This document shows positions 57,062 through 64,000 of a stretch of 64,000 nucleotides of DNA, piece by piece. Both the position numbers and the translations under genes were made by a program. Under the pieces are notes generated by a model. The model saw only the letters and a list, made by a program, of their open reading frames with translations, was not told the DNA's origin and did no database searches. This DNA is from Ephemerocybe angulata (Eukaryota; Basidiomycota; Agaricomycetes; Agaricales; Psathyrellaceae). The stretch covers positions 1 through 64,000 of the forward strand of contig JAACJK010000019.1 in the NCBI GenBank assembly GCA_013368325.1, read 5' to 3'. Within the stretch, counting starts at the first letter, position 1, and each line of letters opens with the position of its first letter.

Positions 57062-58842
57062 ATTAAAGGTATATCTGAGCTAGCGGAGGCTTAATAAGTC
57101 CAACACCGGAATTTAAAGTCGTAACAACGTTCAGAAGGGGCCCTGGAGGTAAGTCAAAAGTTAGGGGCCTTTCGGAGGATTCCGAATCGGAGACTCAAAG
57201 AACTCCCGCGGTACGAATCTAAGCTTCCTCAACGCTTTCTGGCCTCTTGAGGTCAAGTGTAGGTTTCAGAAGCTCAGGGATTGTTCTAAACAACAGTTAG
57301 GCTAATTCTACCAAATTTGAGAATATAAATTGGTGGAATGTGTCTGTTAGAGTGTAAAAACCCTGTGATCAATGACCTTACCCCTCCAAAAACGCTCCCA
57401 AGCCACTTTTTGTCTTTTATGTGGAATTCTGGAGTGCCCTAAAGCTGTATGAGACATCCTATGTCTGTACCCAGCCCACAAAACGCCTGTAATTGGCTCT
57501 AATTCCCAGTTCTATGGGGAATATGTCAATTTCCAAGAGCCGTCCGACGAAAGCGGAGATCACTTGCGCGGGAATTTCATCCGTGAACCTCCCGCCAACC
57601 ATACACGAGTAGCCCACGCAACGAAGGCCGATCGCTTCTCTACCGTGACCATTGAACTGTACGATGATTACGTAGAATATGTGTTAGTTACGGTGTCTAA
57701 ATGCCAATTGTTCAGAAATTACCTCTGCATTGTGTGTGTGTGCTCTTCCAATCCGTCGATAGCATGCAAGAGCGCCTTGTCGCCCGACAGCTTGGGAGCG
57801 ACGCTGTGCGTCTGGACCGCATGTCTCCGGTTCGGTGGTTTGTGCTTCTTCTGTCCGAATAGAGGAGAACGACCAGATCTTCAACCTCAGTAACAGCTTC
57901 AGATGTTGCACAAGGAACGTTCGATAAGCCTCGGAAGATCTCCCGAAGCCCAAGTTCTGAGGCGTGGGGCATAGTGCCAGTTGTGTATATTCCTGAGCTG
58001 AGAGCCGATTAGATAATGATGATTGGATCAACGGGATAATATTCTCACGGGGTGCTGAGCCTGCTCAGGCTTCCAGAATCCACTCCCTCTTCACCACTTG
58101 TTTACTATGGCCTTGCCCTCGCCACTCAGGAAGAGGTAGATGTAAATACGCGCCGCTGACGTTAGTAAGTGGGCCGAAAACTTGGTGTGAAAAGCCAACC
58201 AGTAGGCTAACGTTCGCGAGTCCGCAGTGTCGGCTCTTATCTACTGCCTTCGTCTGAGCCAACCAAGAGCCAACCGTTCGCCTCCCTACCTGGATGGACC
58301 GTATTCATGGACCGTATCCGCCGCCATTATTTATCTTGATGACGTGGGAATGATACTGAGGAACTCGTATGGTTCGCGATGGAAGCCGATTGACCTCCCC
58401 AAAGGTTCGCTCGGCGTCCCAAGCTTGAAGCGTGAGATGCCCATGGGACAGAATTGGCCTTTCCAAAGGTGAGTAATGCGCTATCTGCCTCTTTTAGTTC
58501 GTGGTTGAGCTCAGCACCCTCGGATATACGACATAACCCTGTGGGTTTAGGGCGTCAGTGCAATCGGTCGGCTTGTAGTTGGTAGCGTGTGGTGGGTCGA
58601 GCGTGTTCCAGGCGTGGTGGGTCGCTGAGCGCCTCTGTACTCGTCTAGTATGTGGAAAGATAAATAAAGTATGCTGATAGGTTTTGCTAGTAGTATATAT
58701 ACAATAGAGAGACGACAAATGGCCAGACGAGTCGAGATGAGTAGTATTGGGAGAAAGGAAGTTCGGGTCTCAAAGAAGGTTCGCCTTTTCGCATTCAATG
58801 AGAGTTGCTAATGGGGAAGGTATCTCGGCCAAGGCTTCGGAA
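57062..58842. other. Decayed, repeat-like stretch
   Basis: Contains the inverted 40-bp copy of the SET fragment (57568-57612) and an AT-rich part at 57290-57500. Near 57970-57830 a - strand frame (ELGLREIFRGLSN...VEDLVVLLYSDR) faintly resembles the C-terminal region of agaricomycete transposon proteins. Several frames are broken. Nothing intact was recognised; an open frame at 58227-58472 has no motif. Confidence 0.4.
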
Positions 58843-60917
58843 TCATCGCGCTCGGGCATATCGCTGTTCGCGATGATGGTTATATTCAGTTTGAGAAAAT
58901 TGAGAGTATTGTAACACGACGGACCTTATCATACCCACTCCGTTCAAGAATGTATATCCACCAGGCCAGCGCCCTTCTTGGATTGTCGCAAGCACATAGA
59001 TGCACTCATTTCCATGACGATATGCTGCCTCCACAAGTCGGGTTCTGGTCCGACCTGAGGAAGAGAGTATCGCATTGAATCGCGGGTATGCGAAAGGAGG
59101 GTACCGCCCTGTGGATGTGGCGACATATTCGTCCCGGGGTTTACGTTCGATGGCCCTTGGAGCACCTAGTTCCCAATTGACGATAGAAATCATGTCTCTT
59201 GGGACTATATCACCTCGCTTCCGGCACGCAAAGTTGTAGTAATGGACCAGGAGTGCGCACAGATTTCCCTTGCTTCCCCAAGGAAACCATTGACGATTCT
59301 GGCGTCGAACTATGTGAAGTGGGTCAGCAACTCCGACTCAGCATACCCAAGAGTAAGAATTCAACGTACCCTGGTGCAGTTCAGCGGCGCTGGCACATTC
59401 ATCACGATGGAGAGCGTTCCAGTCATCCGTCTGGCATTGCACGGAGCAATAGAAGACGGTTCCGCACCCGCGACAACGTCTCCGAGGTGTAGGCTCATCG
59501 ACGACGTTTCCTCCCTGAAGCTCTAAATGCTGTAAAGGCGAAGGCGGCCGTAAGCAATGCATTCAAAGCCGAGGCATAATAAAGGGTACTTACATTCAGG
59601 TTATCGCATGCGAAAGCAAAATATCCCTTCCGTTCAGAAGCCGAAAGCGAGGTGATATGTAAAGACGCATAGAAGAACCGCCACAATGGGCATTCGAGTC
59701 CAGGTGGGGTCGTCCTGCGGTTATTGGTGTAATAGATTGCGAGAGACTCGGCAACCGCACGGGAGATGCGTGGGTAGGGAAGGTAGGACGATAGATGTTG
59801 GAGGAAAGAGTAAATGATAGCTTCTGAAGAGCGATCATTTACTGTTGTTGGGATGCACTGCTGTAGAAGAGGGGTGAGATCTGCCTGGGCAAGCTGACGG
59901 ATCCTGGAGAGTACTTCTTCTCCATCTCTTTCGGCCATGTCCATCAGGCATCCCACTTGCGCGATCCTCCATCCGGCGATCGAAATCGGAGCGTAAAGTA
60001 AGCTGTGAGCGGACCTCGTGAATGCTTTCAGAGCCCCTTTCTTGACTGAATATGTCCATATGTTACTCCAGTTTGGAGACTTCGCCAGGCATTCCGCCAT
60101 TCGAATGTAGAGCTCTTGCATCTCGAGAATAAGGTGTGTTCCTCCTACAGTGCGATCACTTTCCAGGGCAGTGAGTTGCGCGGTGAACGACTTGAAGAAT
60201 GATCGGGCTCCGTTGGAATTCTGAAAAAGGTCCACTGTCGCTGCTTTGATAGAGTCTTCAGTGTCGATGAAAGCGCTGAAGAGGCGTGTCATGGCGCTAG
60301 TGGTCTCAGAGCAAGTGTCTCCTTGGCTGAACTCGCCGATCCACATCCTAAAAGCCAGGTCAACGGTGACTGAGCAGTCTTCAATTATAGCGCCCGGAGA
60401 GAAAGGTTGTCGAGGAGTGCACTCGGCGAGGAACTGGGCGATAGTTGAGATGGGAACCTGGATATCCTCGCGCGGCATGGTGCGTCCGCAGTACTCGAGC
60501 GTAAAAGTGAGCCAAAGGAGAATACAAGGCCAATCCGCTCTCATTATGTTTGAGAATCCAGCACGTGAGGGTGGACTAGAGATAGCCGCCTGACCAACGC
60601 AGCGGACTATGTTAAGGCACAACAGCGCGCGTACGACCGGCTCAAATGCGACTTCTTGGCCATGGCCATATGCCGAGCGAGGGACAGGGTAAGAGAGGGG
60701 TGGAGTTTGGAGGAGTGGCATCACAACGTCGAGTGGCTGGAGGTCAGAATGCTGGTAGGGGTATGCGACCAAAAGTGCTTGAAGGTCGGTGACCGGGCCT
60801 ACTGAAGCTCTCGCCAGTAGCTGTTGGAAAAATACGCGTCAAATCTAGAGAAGGTGTTTCATACGTAAGGGAACATACGCGTCGAGCATGGTATTCTCCC
60901 TGAGAGGGGCGAGACAT
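58843..60917 (-). CDS. MYND-type zinc finger protein, family member J
   Basis: Four reverse-strand exons in phase: 60917-60879, 60820-59594, 59529-59370 and 59309-58843, about 630 residues. It starts MSRPSQGEYHARR and continues LLARASVGPVTDLQALLVAY. The helical region (LLWLTFTLEYCGRTMPRE; RQPFSPGAI) aligns with G and H. The finger exon reads CRGCGTVFYCSVQCQTDDW...HRDEC, again lacking the first CxxC pair. The last exon has QWFPWGSKGNLCALLVHYYN and FLNGVGMIR. Intron positions and phases equal those of H. It is the only copy on the - strand, 41 kb from G and H. Confidence 0.82.
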
Positions 60918-61570
60918 GGCTTGTGAGGTACGTAGAGGAGAGATTTCAAACGCTTTCAGCTCATTGTTCAGTCATTTATTTCGGTGGGACACCGACAAAG
61001 CCACAGCCCACAGCCTCACAAAGGAAGGTCCAATGCCTCGAGGACATAGTCTTTGACATTACGGTGAACGATGATAAAGGTGTAAAGAGGCCGCGTTATA
61101 ATGACTCTCAGGCTCAGTAGTATTCTGCTTGCAGATGTTTATTGTCGGGGGTATTGGCCTCTCCTTATCCCACAACCATCAGCTCACCCACTCGACCAGC
61201 GATGACCAAACGGCTTGTGCTTTCGGGAGCTCCTCAGCATATTCGTTCGCTATCAAATGTTTATCGATCTTGAACATCGAAATGGAAGAGCTTCAACAGA
61301 TAGTATGGTACGCCAAGTTAACAGTCGCACTCTAAAGCGGGTTGCGGTGTTCATCGGCAAATGTACTAACGCCTTCGTCCATTTGAAACTACCTTCTAGG
61401 CAATCTTTACTATCCGAATCGAATGGACCACATTCTTGGCCTCCCAGAAGCTACCAGTTATAGGTGAATAAAGAGAGGCACGTGCTGTGTGGCAGGATCG
61501 AAGTTGTGGCAAATATTGCAAGGCTCGAGGTCCTGCGGTCGTCGCCTCTTGCTCTTGGCATTCTCATACA
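60918..61570. other. Divergent spacer between MYND gene J and the last gene
   Basis: Upstream regions of both genes. Small open frames without motifs. Confidence 0.4.
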
Positions 61571-64000
61571 ATGTACGCGTCTCAGGATAACCCCCAAGGA
61601 GAGCCAGAGCCCGACCCCTCGAACTCGGTCGGAGAAAACCAGCAACACCACTTGAATCTCCCCGACGGTGTCGGGGGACCCCCTTCACTTCCCCCCAGCG
61701 GCATGCATCAATCCACTGCTGGGGGAGTTAACTCTGTGCCCAGTGCGTATCAGGATCGACTTCAGCACACTCTAGCTATGCCACGCACATTTCTAGGAGG
61801 GAGGGCGCCAGCGGTAAGAAGCACATTCGGGAGTTTCAGAAACCACCCGTATGAGTACGATGATCAAGTACCTTCGACTTCGATTGTGCCCTCGCCAAAC
61901 TCCTCGAGACACAGAAGGAGGCCAAGCTCGTCAAGTTCATGTACATTTCTCGTGACTCATTGTCTACTGGAAAGAAGCTGACTGCAAAATCAGATCGAAC
62001 TGCCCTATCATTAACTCATGAACATGGAACTCAGGGGTCTCACAATCGAAGGCGACGGACAGACACACAGGTAGGTTTACTTTATTACGCTATCTCCCAG
62101 ATGTAAGAAATAACTCGACCATAGAATACGCAAAGCCCAGCGTCAGGAAGCCTGACTCCCAGAGCTCTCGCTTCTTCGAGCCTTTCACAAGTACTAGGTG
62201 CTGATGCCACTCAGGTAGGTTATGGTGTGTGTGCAGTGTCACTTGTTTTCACCTGCGTACCTAGACATCACCAACGTTGAACGAGGATGACCGGATGCTT
62301 CGAATCCACTCTTGGGCATCTGGCGTAAGCGCAATCTGGTTAAGTCAATCGAATGCTTCTAATTGTTTTCCAACATAGCTTCCAACGGATACGACACCTA
62401 CCCCACCTACCTTGTACGCCCATGCGTCAGGCCACGAAGGAGCTTCCGGCAACAGTTCCAACAATAGCACAGAGTCGGGTTCTTGGCCGAACGCTAGACC
62501 ACAAATGTCGATGGCGGATGAGCCCGGACTTTCGTATGGCGGTGAAGCCGTATATGGTGATCATAGGGGCCAAGCTATTCCTTACGTAGCATCTCCCGCA
62601 GCGTTTGGGCAACAGGGGACCCCAATAAGTCAATACTACCCTTCATCCTCGGCCCAGGCTTCGTACAACCAAAGCTATTCGAATGAAGCATCGCATATGG
62701 ACCCACACGGTTTGCAGCAACAGAGGATCGCCCACACTTCGCTCCCTGGTCAATCGAACGAATCCCCGCGTCTGAATCCCCTTGAAGGCGACGACGGTCA
62801 CCCCTCATCACATCGTGCGACGCAGGCGCCCATGTCCCAGCACACTCTGGAGCAGCAACTCCTTCCATCTCTGCATACTCAAGGGGAGTCGAGTGATCAG
62901 GTCGGTCAAATCCCATCTGTTATCTCATAGCCGTCTGACGACAGCACCCAGCACGCCTCTTTCACATCGAATCATCTGCTAAGCGACACCCAGCATCATG
63001 CATCGCTGCAACAAACTCAGTTGAGCGCCTCTCAGCTGGACGGCATTGAACATGCTGCGCACCCGGAGCTCAGCGACATTCAGCAACACGTATCGCTGCA
63101 ACAAGACCCGTTGAGCGCCTCTCAAGTGCTTGGGATTGAACAAGCTGCGCGCCAGGAGCGGTCTACCTCTCAAGACACCCAGGTGGAGCCCACTGAACCT
63201 GTCTATCCAACCTTCCAGAACGGAATGGAATGCCCCCCACCCGTGGCGCTGCATAATAACATCCAGCAATATGCGTCGTCGCGCCAAGCCGGGCTGGGCC
63301 TTCCTCATGCACCCGAGACTCAACAAGATGTGCACCAGGATCTTCCGGTCGCTGATAACCCCCAGGTGGAGTCGAATGAGCCCTCGTCTTCTGCCATCCC
63401 GGACATGCAAACACAACCTGGAGTCGGCATAGCGCAGCAACCGCGCTACGGCGGCCCTCCCGTACACAGCGTCATCCAGCAAAACGCATACCGAGGTGAC
63501 CCGGATACTCGTCAGATGCAAGGCATCGAGCATGCGCATCTCGGTGGCTCCATGAGTCAGCAAGTGTCTACACGGCGCCCACTTCCAGCTGTGCCCGCCT
63601 CGTCGGGTACAATGGCTTTGCTTCAGCATCCGCCGATCCCTCCCACTTCAAGCGGGCCCTGGCAGGAACAACGACACCAATCCAGAACGTATGGACCCCA
63701 CAGCTTGACTGGCCATCACACTCAACCCAATTATGAAAGCTCTGTTCCGGGGCCTTACGGTGGAGAGACAACACTGTATCAGCATCGCGACGCGAGCACG
63801 TTTGCCCCTCAAGCAGCATTGTCGAGCTTGGCTCCGCCCGGCCCACAACCCGCATTCGTTCCTACTCAATTCAGCAACAGCAGCAGTCAGCAGCAGCACC
63901 GCGCGTCACAGATTCCGTATAACTCTTTGGTCCATCCATACGCTTCACCGATTCCTCAAGTTCCTCCCAGGTCCTCGAGAGCCAGCACGTCATCCAGGGC
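61571..64000 (+). CDS. Gln/Pro/Ser-rich protein, partial (runs off the window)
   Basis: The likely start is the ATG at 61571 (MYASQDNPQGEPEPDPSNSV). Several short exons follow (pieces LRGLTIEGDGQTH; ASGSLTPRALASSSLSQVLG; SPTLNEDDRMLRIHSWASG). A long exon then runs from about 62380, reading MADEPGLSYGGEAVYGDHRG. At 62928-62930 a TAG interrupts the frame. The same frame is open again from 62931 to the end of the window with Gln-rich text (DTQHHASLQQTQLSASQ; GIEHAAHPELSDIQQHVSLQ repeats). Either a very short intron removes the stop or this is a nonsense mutation. The composition recalls low-complexity regions of transcriptional regulators (inference); no folded domain lies within the window. Confidence 0.5.

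Overview
The window looks like nuclear DNA of a basidiomycete fungus, most likely an agaricomycete (mushroom-forming). The evidence is gene structure (many 50-70 nt GT-AG introns, short intergenic gaps) and content: a KDZ transposase, a Tnp2/CACTA-type transposase, a Helitron-type PIF1 helicase relict, a lineage-expanded family of MYND-finger proteins and a large JmjC protein. All names rest on reading motifs by eye; no database search was possible. Many gene models were built here by joining exons whose splice sites and phases agree.

Layout. 0-3.3 kb: frameshifted Helitron-type helicase with a C-terminal ubiquitin-protease-like domain. 4.4-9.0 kb: two unrelated small gene families arranged as an inverted duplication (C, A forward; B, D reverse). 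10.4-12.1 kb: tandem pair of small paralogues (E, F). 12.4-17.8 kb: two tandem MYND-finger genes (G, H) with a dynein heavy chain gene fragment between them. 18.0-29.8 kb: a host-like block with an RBR E3 ubiquitin ligase, a low-complexity protein, a WD40 protein with a C-terminal membrane helix, a small coiled-coil protein, two divergent RING/coiled-coil genes and an 824-residue orphan.

30.47-45.68 kb: what I read as one 15.2-kb KDZ transposon. It has about 0.4-kb terminal inverted repeats, a 7-8 bp flanking duplication (GCATTTGT), internal inverted arrays of about 245-bp units, a KDZ transposase on the + strand, and two further genes on the - strand (a large acidic, Arg-Ser-rich protein and a small basic/coiled-coil protein). 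A repeated 19-bp motif lies in opposite orientations toward the two transcription directions. The element sits 81 bp upstream of the start codon of a 1254-residue JmjC gene.

45.8-64 kb: the JmjC gene, a third MYND-type gene, an apparently intact six-exon Tnp2 transposase, a decayed SET-domain fragment, a fourth MYND gene on the - strand, and the 5' part of a Gln/Pro/Ser-rich protein running off the window. Overall this is a transposon-rich accessory region in which lineage-specific families have multiplied around a few conserved regulators (RBR, RING, WD40, JmjC).
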